Shown piece by piece: positions 29,350 to 37,935 of a stretch of DNA of 64,000 nt. Both the position numbers and the translations under genes were made by a program. Origin of the DNA: an uncultured Mycoplasmatota bacterium (GTDB lineage: Bacteria; Bacillota_I; Bacilli_A; RF39; UBA660); NCBI GenBank assembly GCA_900545005.1, contig UQXO01000003.1, positions 58,399-122,398 of the forward strand. The letters run 5' to 3'. Numbering within the stretch: the first letter of the stretch is position 1; every line of letters begins with the position of its first letter. Below the pieces are notes generated by a model. The model did not search any database. It was not told the DNA's origin and worked only from the letters and a program-made list of their open reading frames with translations.

Positions 29350-30555
29350 TTACACTACCTGAAAAATAAAGAATTTTAAGTATTTAGTCTCATCAACTCC
29401 CATAAGTTCTGGGTGATCAAAAGCCGCATAAGCTTTCTTAACTACTCTTAGGTTAACTTCGGCTTTTAAAGAAGCAGCAAAGATAGCAGCTGTAAAATCC
29501 TCTTCGCTAGCATAATGCGAGCAAGATGCTGTTACTAAATATCCTCCCCTAGGTAAACATTTCATTGCTAAGTAGTTTATCTCTTGATAACCCCTTAAAG
29601 CATTTTTAATGGTACTCTTAGATTTAGTAAAGGCTGGTGGATCTAAGATAATTAAATCATATTCTTTATTTTTCTTAAGGGCTAAATTTTTTAAATAATC
29701 AAAAAGATCAGCACAACAAGTCTCAATCTCTAAGTTATTTAAAGCAAAATTCTTCTTCGCATCTTCTATAGCTTTTTGGGAGATATCTAACGCTACTACT
29801 TTTTTAGCTCCACCTAAAGCCGCATTCATTGCAAAAGAACCCGTATGCGTACAGCAATCTAAAACCGTCATATCTTTTGCTAAGTTTCTTACTAATAAAC
29901 GGTTATATTTTTGGTCTAAAAAGAACCCCGTCTTCTGTCCTTCTTTAAAATCTACTATATATTTAAGACCATTTTCAACTATCGTTGTTGTTGTCTCTTG
30001 ACTTAAAACCGGTACCCCTTCATACCAACCAACATACTCTTTTAATCCTTCTTTTTCTCTTAGATTAACATCACATCTTAAATAGATTCCCCTTACAGGA
30101 AAATACTCACTTACTACTTCATATAAAGCCTTTAGAATCATATCTTTTCTTACATCTATTCCTAAAGATAATATCTGAACCACTAAACAATCATTAAACT
30201 TATCTACCGTTAATCCTGGTAAAAAATCAGCTTCTCCATATACAATTCTAAAGGCATTTAAATCATTAGGCATCACTTTCATTCGGTAACTAAGAGCATA
30301 CTTAATTCTTCTCTTAAAGAAATCATAATCAAATGTATCATTAGCATTCCTACTAATCAAACGTAAAGTAATCTTTGAATTATCATTATAAAAAGCACTT
30401 CCCAAAAACTTATCTTTACTATTTCTAACGACTACAATATCTCCATTTTTAATGCCATTATCCTTCTTCGTAATATCACTTTGAAATATCCACGGATGAT
30501 TATGTAGAACTCTCTCTTCTGCCTTTTTATTTATATAAACATTTAACTTTTCCAT
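29350..30555 (-). CDS. RlmI-like 23S rRNA m5C methyltransferase
   Basis: A 401-residue SAM-dependent methyltransferase. The N-terminal PUA domain includes RVLHNHPWIFQSDI, followed by a central EEHEE-like domain and a Rossmann core with VLDCCTHTGSFAMNAA, LDPPAFTKSK and VTASCSHYAS (the Cys-containing motif). It matches RlmI/YwbD proteins that methylate 23S rRNA cytosine 1962 (E. coli numbering). Start at ATG 30555; the TTG just before it is unlikely. It ends 10 bases before the SNF2 gene, so they may share a transcript. Confidence 0.9.
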   Translation of the reverse strand: MEKLNVYINKKAEERVLHNHPWIFQSDITKKDNGIKNGDIVVVRNSKDKFLGSAFYNDNSKITLRLISRNANDTFDYDFFKRRIKYALSYRMKVMPNDLNAFRIVYGEADFLPGLTVDKFNDCLVVQILSLGIDVRKDMILKALYEVVSEYFPVRGIYLRCDVNLREKEGLKEYVGWYEGVPVLSQETTTTIVENGLKYIVDFKEGQKTGFFLDQKYNRLLVRNLAKDMTVLDCCTHTGSFAMNAALGGAKKVVALDISQKAIEDAKKNFALNNLEIETCCADLFDYLKNLALKKNKEYDLIILDPPAFTKSKSTIKNALRGYQEINYLAMKCLPRGGYLVTASCSHYASEEDFTAAIFAASLKAEVNLRVVKKAYAAFDHPELMGVDETKYLKFFIFQVV

Positions 30556-30640
30556 CAAACCACTCTTTTCTAAAGATTTAAAATTTGCATAAATTTATCC
30601 TAACACATGATATTTTCTTTAGCAACCCCTAAAGGGTAAG

Positions 30641-30661
30641 AAAAAGAAGCATTTAAGCTTC
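30641..30661 (-). terminator. Terminator of the glycan cluster
   Basis: Minus-strand GAAGC/GCTTC stem, 6-base loop, T5. It overlaps the stop of the GT-C-like gene. Confidence 0.65.
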
Positions 30662-32113
30662 TAATTTCTTAAAGATATAACACATATCATCACTATAAAT
30701 AAGTTCATAATCTCTATTAGCTTCTAAATAATAATGTAGAGTATGATTAACAGTCGTAATTAAATAATCAAAATTATACTTATCTAAAATCTCTTTAGGA
30801 TCTTCATATAAATCTTGAAGATTAACCGTATCTGGTAATAAATCTTTACTAAAGACATCTCCTAGTCCATAGCTAAATACCTTCACCTTATCTAAGGCAT
30901 TTAAACTATCTAACTTATATAATAAATACCCTCCTTGTGAATAATCATTATATAATCTCTTCGGCTCTAAAGAAACTAACTTTTCCACGGCCTTATCACT
31001 ATAAAACCCATCATTATCTATAAGACCAGTATTTCTTAAACTCTTCCCTTGTTTATACCCTACAAAGATGGTTCCTACTACTAAAATACAACAAGATAAG
31101 TAGTAAATAGGTTTCTCTATTCTTTTAAAAGGATTCTTTAATGAGGCATAAATATCATCTGTCACAAAGAAATACTTACCAATATTCCAACAAGAATAAA
31201 TCCCATACATTCCAATAAATCTCTGACTCTTTAAAGCCATAAATAGAAACATTAATTGAAACCCTATCTCATGTAACTTGATATCCTTCTTCCCTAAAAT
31301 CATATTAAATAAAGGGAATGCTATTATAATAAAGATATAAAGTCCTAAGAAGCTATGGAAACTAGGACTATTCCATTCTAAGATATAACTAGTCATCGAA
31401 TCATCTAACATATTAGTAAAAGGATACAATAACATCTTTGAACCAAAAGGATTTAAGCAAGAGGCTATAATCGTTAAAACTAAAACAATTCCTAAAGTCT
31501 TAATCTGTTTCTTATCTAACTTAAAAGTATTCCATCTATTAGGCTTAAACTTAAATATCTTAACAAAGATATCACACATAAAAACACCAATAATAAATAA
31601 ATAAATTAAACTACTTGAACCCCCATGAAAATTAATCCATAAAATTTGTAAGATAGGCAACGTATAAATTAACTTCTTAGCCCAAGTCTCATCATCTAAA
31701 TAACTAAATAAAACATAAACCAGATAAGCTAAAAAAACTAAACTAACAATATAAGGACGAGGCCCCGTCACTTTAAAAAACACTGTCATCAAAAGAAAAT
31801 AACATAATTTAAAATCTAAAAGTTTTTTAAATTTAAGTCTCAACATCTTAGCCATTAAAATGTAAAGAAGAAGAAAAATTCCTAACATAATAAGAAGACA
31901 ACCCAGGTGACCAGCTTTATACATAATAAGTTCATTTAACCATTCATGAGCAACCCAAGCTTTACCACTTACCCACGAAAAAAGTTCAGTATTAGGAATC
32001 GCATGATTATTATTTATCCATTTACCAACCACAATATGCCAAAAATAATCATTATCAGTTATAGGCTCTAAAGCCATAAATAACCCTAGTAAAATACAAA
32101 CAATAATCCCCAT
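30653..32113 (-). CDS. GT-C-like polytopic membrane glycosyltransferase
   Basis: A 486-residue integral membrane protein with about ten hydrophobic helices. The first external loop carries ITDNDYFWHIVVGKWI, an acidic DND motif of the kind GT-C enzymes use for lipid-phosphate sugar donors. A soluble C-terminal part includes YNDYSQGGYLLY. No close family name is certain. It lies 2 bases after a polyprenyl-phosphate glycosyltransferase, so it probably moves a sugar from undecaprenyl-phosphate to an outer acceptor. Start preceded by AGAGAGGATAAATAGTT. Confidence 0.7.
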   Translation of the reverse strand: MGIIVCILLGLFMALEPITDNDYFWHIVVGKWINNNHAIPNTELFSWVSGKAWVAHEWLNELIMYKAGHLGCLLIMLGIFLLLYILMAKMLRLKFKKLLDFKLCYFLLMTVFFKVTGPRPYIVSLVFLAYLVYVLFSYLDDETWAKKLIYTLPILQILWINFHGGSSSLIYLFIIGVFMCDIFVKIFKFKPNRWNTFKLDKKQIKTLGIVLVLTIIASCLNPFGSKMLLYPFTNMLDDSMTSYILEWNSPSFHSFLGLYIFIIIAFPLFNMILGKKDIKLHEIGFQLMFLFMALKSQRFIGMYGIYSCWNIGKYFFVTDDIYASLKNPFKRIEKPIYYLSCCILVVGTIFVGYKQGKSLRNTGLIDNDGFYSDKAVEKLVSLEPKRLYNDYSQGGYLLYKLDSLNALDKVKVFSYGLGDVFSKDLLPDTVNLQDLYEDPKEILDKYNFDYLITTVNHTLHYYLEANRDYELIYSDDMCYIFKKLEA

Positions 32114-32115
32114 AA

Positions 32116-33066
32116 CTATTTATCCTCTCTAATCTTTTCCGTTTCTTTAACAATATAAATAGGACGCTTTTTAGTCTCTAAATAAGTTTTAGCTAAATAC
32201 TCCCCAATAATGCCCGTACAAAAAAGATTAATACCCCCAACAAAGAAGATAATACAAGCTAAACTTGGCCAACCAGCAACCGGATCTGACCAAATAATAG
32301 TCCTGATGATGATAATGATTATCATCACAAAAGCAATTAAACAAAAGATTAAGCCAATAAAAGCCGCAAATAATAGAGGTTCAGTCGAAAAGCCAACGAT
32401 ACCATCTACTGCGTAAGAAAATAATTTCCAAAAATTCCACTTTGTAGTCCCAGCACTTCTCTCTTGATTTTCAAATTCAATCCATTTAGTATCAAAACCA
32501 ACAAAAGAGAACAATCCCTTAGAATAACGATTATATTCTTTTAAAGATAAAATAGCATCAACCATTTGTCTAGTCATTAAACGATAATCACGAGCTCCCG
32601 CTACCATTTCAGTTTTTGAGATATGCCCAATAATATCATAAAACCATTTCGTAAATAATTTTCTTAAAGGCGAGTAACCATTTCTTGAGGTCGATTTCGT
32701 AGCTACGCAATCATAACCTTCTTCTGTAATTCCTTTATACATCGCTTCTAAAAGCTCTGGCGGATCTTGTAAATCTACATCCATCGTTGTTACAAAATCC
32801 CCCTTGGCAGCCTCTAATCCCGCATACATTCCTGCTTCTTTGCCAAAATTTCTCGAAAAAGATACATAACGAACTCTCTTATCTTTCTTAGCTAAATCAC
32901 GCATTATCGCTAAACTTTTATCTTTTGACCCATCATTTACAAAGATGATTTCAAAAAGAACATAATCCATCTTTGCCATCTGCTTAGCCATTGCCTCATA
33001 ATATAAAGGAATAGCCTCCTCCTCATTATAGCAAGGCACCACTATTGAAATTAATTTCTTTTCCAT
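32116..33066 (-). CDS. Polyprenyl-phosphate glycosyltransferase (GtrB/CsbB-type GT2)
   Basis: A 316-residue family 2 glycosyltransferase. The GT-A domain starts ISIVVPCYNEEEAIPLYYEA, with DVDLQDPPE and NYSKG-like RYSKGLFSFVGF motifs, followed by two C-terminal membrane helices (near 228-255 and 265-290). This is the layout of GtrB, CsbB and YkcC, which put glucose or another hexose on undecaprenyl phosphate at the inner face. It sits next to galE, a GT-C enzyme and a GtrA protein, so UDP-galactose or a related sugar is the likely donor. Confidence 0.92.
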   Translation of the reverse strand: MEKKLISIVVPCYNEEEAIPLYYEAMAKQMAKMDYVLFEIIFVNDGSKDKSLAIMRDLAKKDKRVRYVSFSRNFGKEAGMYAGLEAAKGDFVTTMDVDLQDPPELLEAMYKGITEEGYDCVATKSTSRNGYSPLRKLFTKWFYDIIGHISKTEMVAGARDYRLMTRQMVDAILSLKEYNRYSKGLFSFVGFDTKWIEFENQERSAGTTKWNFWKLFSYAVDGIVGFSTEPLLFAAFIGLIFCLIAFVMIIIIIIRTIIWSDPVAGWPSLACIIFFVGGINLFCTGIIGEYLAKTYLETKKRPIYIVKETEKIREDK

Positions 33067-33089
33067 AACTTCTCTCTTTCTTCTAGTAT

Positions 33090-33533
33090 CTAGAATTTAC
33101 TTTGCACAATATTAACGATATCAATAATCAAAAACATAATAATTATTATAGAGAAAATAATTAACCAAGAAGTCGAAGTAATGTTATTAACTGCTAAAGT
33201 TACATCCATAATACATAAACAAATACAAATCAAAATAGCCCCAACAATTCCTACTATATCGCCAACTTTATGAAGTTTTCTTCTTCTAGCTTTATTTTCT
33301 AAGTAGCTTCTATACATTAACTTATTATTTTTACTAAACATTAACTCTTCAACTGTTGTATCTAAATTAAGAGCTATTAAACTAATTAACTCTAAGGAAA
33401 AATCTTTATTTCCGCGTAAATAAGCCTTAAATTCTTTCGGCTTCATGCATAACTTCTCAGCAAATTTATCAATATCCAATCCTAAAAAGTGAATTCTACT
33501 CTCTACTGCCAAACCAATTTTTTTATTATTCAT
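33090..33533 (-). CDS. Small helix-turn-helix membrane protein
   Basis: A 147-residue protein. Residues 1-65 resemble a degenerate Cro/C1-type helix-turn-helix (IDKFAEKLCMKPKEFKAYLR, FSLELISLIALNLDTTVEEL). Two hydrophobic helices follow (residues 92-112 and 120-142). This could be a membrane-tethered regulator or simply a membrane protein with a vestigial DNA-binding fold. It lies between galE and the GT2 gene with short gaps, inside the glycan operon. No known family name. Confidence 0.6.
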   Translation of the reverse strand: MNNKKIGLAVESRIHFLGLDIDKFAEKLCMKPKEFKAYLRGNKDFSLELISLIALNLDTTVEELMFSKNNKLMYRSYLENKARRRKLHKVGDIVGIVGAILICICLCIMDVTLAVNNITSTSWLIIFSIIIIMFLIIDIVNIVQSKF

Positions 33534-33555
33534 AATTACCTTTTATTCCTTCTTT

Positions 33556-34560
33556 TTATATATTCTTATGTTCATAATTCCAAGCACTTCGAACCATATC
33601 TTCTAAAGTCTTTTCACAAGTAAACCCTAACTCCTCACGAGCCTTAGTAGGATCACTATAACACGTGGCAATATCTCCCGGTCTACGAGATACAATCTTA
33701 TAAGGAACATCAACCTTATTTACTCTTTTAAAAGTTTCAACCATCTCTAAAACACTTACGCCTTTACCCATTCCAAGATTATAGATAAACAAACCACTAC
33801 GTTCTTTTTCTAATTTCTTTAGAGCTAAAACATGACCACGAGCCAAATCCATAACATGAATATAATCACGAACCCCCGTCCCATCTAAAGTATCATAATC
33901 ATCACCATAAATACTTAAAGTTTCTAACTTTTTACTAGCTACCCGACAAATATAAGGCATTAGATTAGCCGGAATTCCGTTAGGATTTTCTCCTAATAAC
34001 CCCGAATCATGGGCCCCAATAGGATTAAAATATCTTAAAATACAGAAATCATTAGTCTTATCCGCCTTATAAGTATCTTTAAGAATTTGTTCCACAAACA
34101 ACTTACTAGTTCCATAAGGATTAGTAGTCCCTCCCGTCTTACAATCTTCCGTAATAGGAACAATCTCTGGATCCCCATAAACCGTTGCTGATGAAGAAAA
34201 AACTAAATTTTTAACATCATACTCTTTCATAGCTTTAAGTAAATTTAATACTGAAGAAACATTGTTCATATAATACTCAATAGGTTTACTAACTGACTCC
34301 CCAACAGCCTTGTAAGCCGCAAAATCAATGACACTTGTAATCTTATTTTCACTAAAAATACGACGTAAAATCTCGATATTTTGCATATCCCCTTCATAGA
34401 AGGTTATCTCTTCATTTGTAATCATAAAGATTCTATCTAAAACATCCTTTTTACTATTAGAAAAATTATCTAAACCCACTACCTCATAACCAGCTTTAAT
34501 TAATTCAACACAAGTATGACTTCCAATATATCCACAACATCCTGTTACTAAAACTTTCAT
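33556..34560 (-). CDS. galE: UDP-glucose 4-epimerase
   Basis: A 334-residue short-chain dehydrogenase-type epimerase interconverting UDP-glucose and UDP-galactose (possibly the N-acetyl forms). Seen: NAD-binding VLVTGCCGYIGSHTCVELI, SSSATVYGDP, catalytic YGTSK (Tyr-x-x-x-Lys) and DGTGVRDYIHVMDLARGHV. Length and motifs match GalE. It abuts the gtrA-like gene and is followed by the membrane HTH and GT2 genes, so it probably supplies the sugar nucleotide for that pathway. Confidence 0.95.
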   Translation of the reverse strand: MKVLVTGCCGYIGSHTCVELIKAGYEVVGLDNFSNSKKDVLDRIFMITNEEITFYEGDMQNIEILRRIFSENKITSVIDFAAYKAVGESVSKPIEYYMNNVSSVLNLLKAMKEYDVKNLVFSSSATVYGDPEIVPITEDCKTGGTTNPYGTSKLFVEQILKDTYKADKTNDFCILRYFNPIGAHDSGLLGENPNGIPANLMPYICRVASKKLETLSIYGDDYDTLDGTGVRDYIHVMDLARGHVLALKKLEKERSGLFIYNLGMGKGVSVLEMVETFKRVNKVDVPYKIVSRRPGDIATCYSDPTKAREELGFTCEKTLEDMVRSAWNYEHKNI

Positions 34561-34979
34561 TAATTTTCCTTCTTTCTAAAAACAAATACCTTACTTAATA
34601 CATAATTACCAACAATTACTAAGATTTGACTAATAAGCTTCATAATCTTATCATTGCCATGCAAAATAGTAACTCCAAGTCCCATAATAGCCATATCTAA
34701 TAGTAAAGTAGTAACCCTAGCTCCAACAAATGAAGTAAATTCTTTTATCTTATTAGTGTTTTTAGATTCAAAAACATATTTTCTATTAGTAAAATAAGCA
34801 AATAAGACTCCCGCAATCCAAGAAATAACATTAGCAACTTGAAGCATTAAAGCATTATCTGGATTAATTATTGTAAAGGTAAGTCCATAATAAACAATCA
34901 AACTTATAACCGTCGTTAAGACTCCAAAAATCAAATAATTAATGATTTCTTTATACTTTTCATATACACTTTTTATCAT
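34560..34979 (-). CDS. GtrA/GtcA family membrane protein
   Basis: A 139-residue protein with four hydrophobic helices, YLIFGVLTTVISLIVYYGLT being the first, and the GtrA-type motif SWIAGVLFAYFTNRKYVFES. GtrA/GtcA proteins are thought to flip or present undecaprenyl-phosphate-linked sugars for teichoic acid or O-antigen decoration. The start is ATG 34979, with GAGG six bases before it; an upstream TTG at 34997 contains that site and is rejected. First gene of the glycan operon and overlaps galE by one base. Confidence 0.88.
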   Translation of the reverse strand: MIKSVYEKYKEIINYLIFGVLTTVISLIVYYGLTFTIINPDNALMLQVANVISWIAGVLFAYFTNRKYVFESKNTNKIKEFTSFVGARVTTLLLDMAIMGLGVTILHGNDKIMKLISQILVIVGNYVLSKVFVFRKKEN

Positions 34980-35160
34980 AACAAACCTCGATATCAATAT
35001 ATCACAGTTTCTTAAGATTTACTAGGAAATTCCGTATATTTCTTGTAATTTTTTCGTGTTTAATTTATAATCTATATCCATAAGATATACTAGTCAAATA
35101 GATTATTTTCATTATTTATATATAGTCTTTTTAGAACTATCATTCTTTAATTTCATAATC

Positions 35161-35195
35161 AAAAAAAGTATGTAAACTTTTCTAAATTTACACAC
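35161..35195 (-). terminator. Terminator after the first glycine-rich gene
   Basis: Minus-strand GTGTGTAAA/TTTACATAC stem (one G-T pair) with a 10-base loop and T7. Confidence 0.75.
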
Positions 35196-35216
35196 CACTT
35201 ACAAAAAATCTAATCT

Positions 35217-36323
35217 TTAATCATTTACACTTATTAATGTTATTCTCGCATAACCATTACCTTTTTTAGCACAGTTGCTAGTTGGGGTTTCTTCGCTACA
35301 AGTAGTTGATATAGTTTTCGTACTTTCTTCTGATGATTCTTGACAGTTATAACAATACATCATTTTTTCATTTAATAAAGAATTACCGATATAGCCAGAG
35401 CCACCACCACCACCCTCAGCAGAACAGCCAACATTATAAGTTCCTCCACCACCATAGTAACCAGCACCACCACCAGTTAAGCCATTACCACCTTTTCCGA
35501 AAGAACCACCGTAATATTTATCAGCATTATTTCCTAAACCAGCGTTTGTTTGAGTACCACCAGTTGCAGCTTTGTCTTCCTTATTGGCACACTCGCTTAA
35601 AAAAATAAAACCATTGTTGCCAATATATCCACCAGCGGCACCACCATTAGCAATATAATAATCACTAAAATGATAAATTCCACCGCCGCCACCAGAAACA
35701 ATTAAAATATTTGTTTTATAATTTTCTAATTCTGATAAAATACCAGTTTTTGTAGCAATATTGGTTGCACCGCCGCCACCTAAATACAGGTTAACATCAC
35801 CAACATTAGTCGTGTTACCATTACCTCCACCATTATAGCCACCATTTATACTAGTAGTTGTTCCACCCACATTAACATATATCTTTTGATCTTTATCAAG
35901 AGAAATCATTCCTTTTGAATAGCCTCCGTAGCCGCCAACAGTTAGATAAGAACTTCCTCCTTGTGCTCCCCATGTTTCTAATCTATAAGTTCCTGATACT
36001 GGTGCAATAAAGTTTTGTTCTCCCCCGGTATAATCAAAATCAAATACAGTTTGACCAGAATAGAAATATAAATTACATTTAGTCTTTTGATTTAAATTAT
36101 TAATAAGTAAACTCCAAGAATCATTATTCCAAGAAGCTTTAGCATCAGTATCACATACAGATTTTATATACATTGCCTCTCCCTTTTTAGGAACGGTACT
36201 TACTAGCTGATTATTTACATAGACTGCTAGATTTTCTTCATCTATCATAGTCTTTTTATTTATCTTAAAAACTAAAAAAACACTTAATAAAGCGATTAAT
36301 ATTAATAAATTTTTCTTCATCAT
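35217..36323 (-). CDS. Glycine-rich (ALK/LTK-type) surface protein, copy 1
   Basis: A 368-residue protein: N-terminal membrane anchor (LLILIALLSVFLVFKI), a ~75-residue head with NNDSWSLLINNLNQK, then FDYTGGEQNFIAPVSGTYRL and a Gly-rich domain (GAQGGSS, GGYNGGGNGNT, GGGGATNI, SGGGGGIYHF, GGGGTYNVG) like the glycine-rich domain of ALK/LTK receptors (Pfam Gly_rich). It ends with a Cys-containing segment and GNGYARITL. The start at 36323 follows AGGAGACTAT. It is a close paralogue of the 36678-37835 gene. Probable surface adhesin; ligand unknown. Confidence 0.8.
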   Translation of the reverse strand: MMKKNLLILIALLSVFLVFKINKKTMIDEENLAVYVNNQLVSTVPKKGEAMYIKSVCDTDAKASWNNDSWSLLINNLNQKTKCNLYFYSGQTVFDFDYTGGEQNFIAPVSGTYRLETWGAQGGSSYLTVGGYGGYSKGMISLDKDQKIYVNVGGTTTSINGGYNGGGNGNTTNVGDVNLYLGGGGATNIATKTGILSELENYKTNILIVSGGGGGIYHFSDYYIANGGAAGGYIGNNGFIFLSECANKEDKAATGGTQTNAGLGNNADKYYGGSFGKGGNGLTGGGAGYYGGGGTYNVGCSAEGGGGGSGYIGNSLLNEKMMYCYNCQESSEESTKTISTTCSEETPTSNCAKKGNGYARITLISVND

Positions 36324-36340
36324 ATAGTCTCCTAGCAAAC

Positions 36341-36371
36341 ATTTTCATAGAGTTTGTAACTCTATGAAAAT
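36341..36371. repeat. Palindromic inverted repeat, copy 1
   Basis: Perfect 14-bp arms ATTTTCATAGAGTT and AACTCTATGAAAAT around loop TGT. It lies 18 bases before the start of glycine-rich gene copy 1. Its 27-bp core is the exact reverse complement of the copy at 36608-36634. Confidence 0.9.
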
Positions 36372-36607
36372 ACTAGGTGAATACTGGACTTGAACCTTAT
36401 TAGACTATAATTTTTGACTAGAAATTATTAATTTTTCTTTTGCCTATTAAGCCTTGCAAAGTCAATATTTACCTAAGATAAATCAATTTTTTTTGACTAG
36501 AATTTTGACTAAAAAAAGTTAAGCATTACTTAGTTTTTAACTTATTAAATCTAAGTAAATTATGATAAAATTACCATAGAAGAGAAAATATTATTGGGAA
36601 AATATAC
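36372..36607. other. Gene-free segment between inverted palindromes
   Basis: No convincing gene. It contains a 13-bp direct repeat TTTTTGACTAGAA (36411-36423 and 36490-36502) and several TTGAC/TCAA words that could be promoter -35 elements, but no clear -35/-10 pair toward either gene. Bounded by the two palindromes, it could be an invertible or recombination-prone segment, or simply a regulated leader. Confidence 0.5.
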
Positions 36608-36634
36608 TTTCATAGAGTTACAAACTCTATGAAA
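36608..36634. repeat. Palindromic inverted repeat, copy 2
   Basis: Arms TTTCATAGAGTT and AACTCTATGAAA (12 bp) around loop ACA. The loop sequence shows that this copy is inverted relative to copy 1 (loop TGT). Confidence 0.9.
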
Positions 36635-36677
36635 AATTGTGTCAACCAAACGTCAAAAAAGCTGATTTTCCATAGCC

Positions 36678-37835
36678 TTACTCATCTATACTAACCAAAG
36701 TTATTCTAGCATATCCATTACCTTTTTTTGCACAATTTTCCGTTGGTGTTTCTTCGCTACAAGTAGTTGATATCGTCTTTGTACTTTCTTCAGATGATTC
36801 TTGACAATTATAACAATACATAACTTTATTTGTTAACAAAGAATTTCCAATATAACCAGAACCACCAGCTCCGCTAGAGTCATCATTTGCACGCGTTCCG
36901 CCACCGCCACCGTAATAACCAGAACCGCCACCACCAGAATTTGGTCCCGATTTTCCACCAATTCCAAAAGCACCACTAGCTCCATTATTTACATTTTGGG
37001 TAAAAATTGCGCCTTGACCACCTGCAAATTGAGTTCCACCGTTGGCAAAAACATTAGTTAATAGTACATTATTTTCAACTGGACTAGTACCTTTTTCTCC
37101 AATATATCCACCTGCGGAGCCACCAATTCCAGTAGACAAATTAGAACTTGTATCAAAATTGCTGCCACCGCCGCCACCAGAAACAATTAGAATGTTATTT
37201 TTATAATTTTCTAAAGATGAAAGTAAACCTGATTTATTTGCAATATGAGTTGCTCCACCACCACTAGCACCATAATTTAAAAATGCAGTTCCATCAGCAA
37301 AAGTTGCCCCATCACCGTTATAACCACCAGAAGTTATTTTTCCAACATCTGAATTATTAATAACGCCTTGACCACCAACATTTATAAAAATATTATCGTT
37401 AATCTTTAAATTAATTGTGCCAAGAGAATAACCTCCATATCCGCCATGCTTTTCTACAGTATGACTTCCTCCTTGTGCTCCCCATGTCTCTAATTTATAA
37501 GTTCCTGATACTGGAGCTATAAAAGTTTGTTCTCCACCAGTATAATCAAAATTATAAATGGTTTCTCCCGAATAAAAATATAGATTACATTTAGTCTTTT
37601 GATTTAAATTATTAATAAGTAAACTCCAAGAATCATTATTCCAAGATACTTTAGCATCATTATTACAAATAGCCTTACTGAATAAAGCTTCTCCTTTCTT
37701 AGGAAATTCCGTACTATATTCATCATTTATATAGACAGCCATTTCTTGATGAAAATTTTTTTCAAAATAAATTTTCCCTAAAAGGCCTATGATTATCAGA
37801 CTTCCTATTATATTAATCACTATATTTTTCTTCAT
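36678..37835 (-). CDS. Glycine-rich (ALK/LTK-type) surface protein, copy 2
   Basis: A 385-residue paralogue of the previous surface protein: N-terminal anchor (VINIIGSLIIIGLLGKIYF), head with an identical SWNNDSWSLLINNLNQKTKC, then FDYTGGEQTFIAPVSGTYKL and a Gly-rich domain (GGYGGYSLG, SGGGGGSNF, SGGGGSGYYGGGGG), ending in CYNCQESSEE and GNGYARITL. DNA encoding the head is almost identical in the two copies over more than 60 bases, while the Gly-rich middles differ. AGTAGGTGATTAG precedes the ATG. Divergent from an XRE regulator whose operators overlap its probable promoter. Confidence 0.8.
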   Translation of the reverse strand: MKKNIVINIIGSLIIIGLLGKIYFEKNFHQEMAVYINDEYSTEFPKKGEALFSKAICNNDAKVSWNNDSWSLLINNLNQKTKCNLYFYSGETIYNFDYTGGEQTFIAPVSGTYKLETWGAQGGSHTVEKHGGYGGYSLGTINLKINDNIFINVGGQGVINNSDVGKITSGGYNGDGATFADGTAFLNYGASGGGATHIANKSGLLSSLENYKNNILIVSGGGGGSNFDTSSNLSTGIGGSAGGYIGEKGTSPVENNVLLTNVFANGGTQFAGGQGAIFTQNVNNGASGAFGIGGKSGPNSGGGGSGYYGGGGGTRANDDSSGAGGSGYIGNSLLTNKVMYCYNCQESSEESTKTISTTCSEETPTENCAKKGNGYARITLVSIDE

Positions 37836-37870
37836 CTAATCACCTACTATTCTTATTAATCTTATCATCT

Positions 37871-37889
37871 TATGGACTTTCTGTCCATA
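37871..37889. promoter_or_regulatory. Operator 1 of the XRE regulator
   Basis: Perfect 7-bp arms TATGGAC/GTCCATA with a 5-base centre. On the minus strand TGGACA here plus TAAGAT 17 bases on forms a possible promoter for glycine-rich copy 2. Confidence 0.75.
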
Positions 37890-37895
37890 TATTTT

Positions 37896-37914
37896 TATGG
37901 ATAATTTGTCCATA
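37896..37914. promoter_or_regulatory. Operator 2 of the XRE regulator
   Basis: TATGGAT/GTCCATA with a 5-base centre, the same half-site as operator 1 with one change. The centres are 25 bases apart. On the plus strand TGGACT-N17-TATGGA spans both sites and may be the regulator's own promoter. Confidence 0.75.
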
Positions 37915-37935
37915 CTATTATTAGGATGTGATGAG

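Noticed and set aside
32116..33066. Dolichol-phosphate-mannose synthase function for the GT2 enzyme
   Set aside because: The two C-terminal membrane helices and the GtrA neighbour fit GtrB/CsbB better than a mannose-specific enzyme.
36388..36412. A tRNA 3'-end-like stretch, GGTTCAAGTCCAGTATTCACC on the minus strand
   Set aside because: The T-stem pairs poorly (mismatches at three of five positions), no 5' half of a tRNA is present, and no integrase or second copy was seen, so it is not reported as an attachment site.
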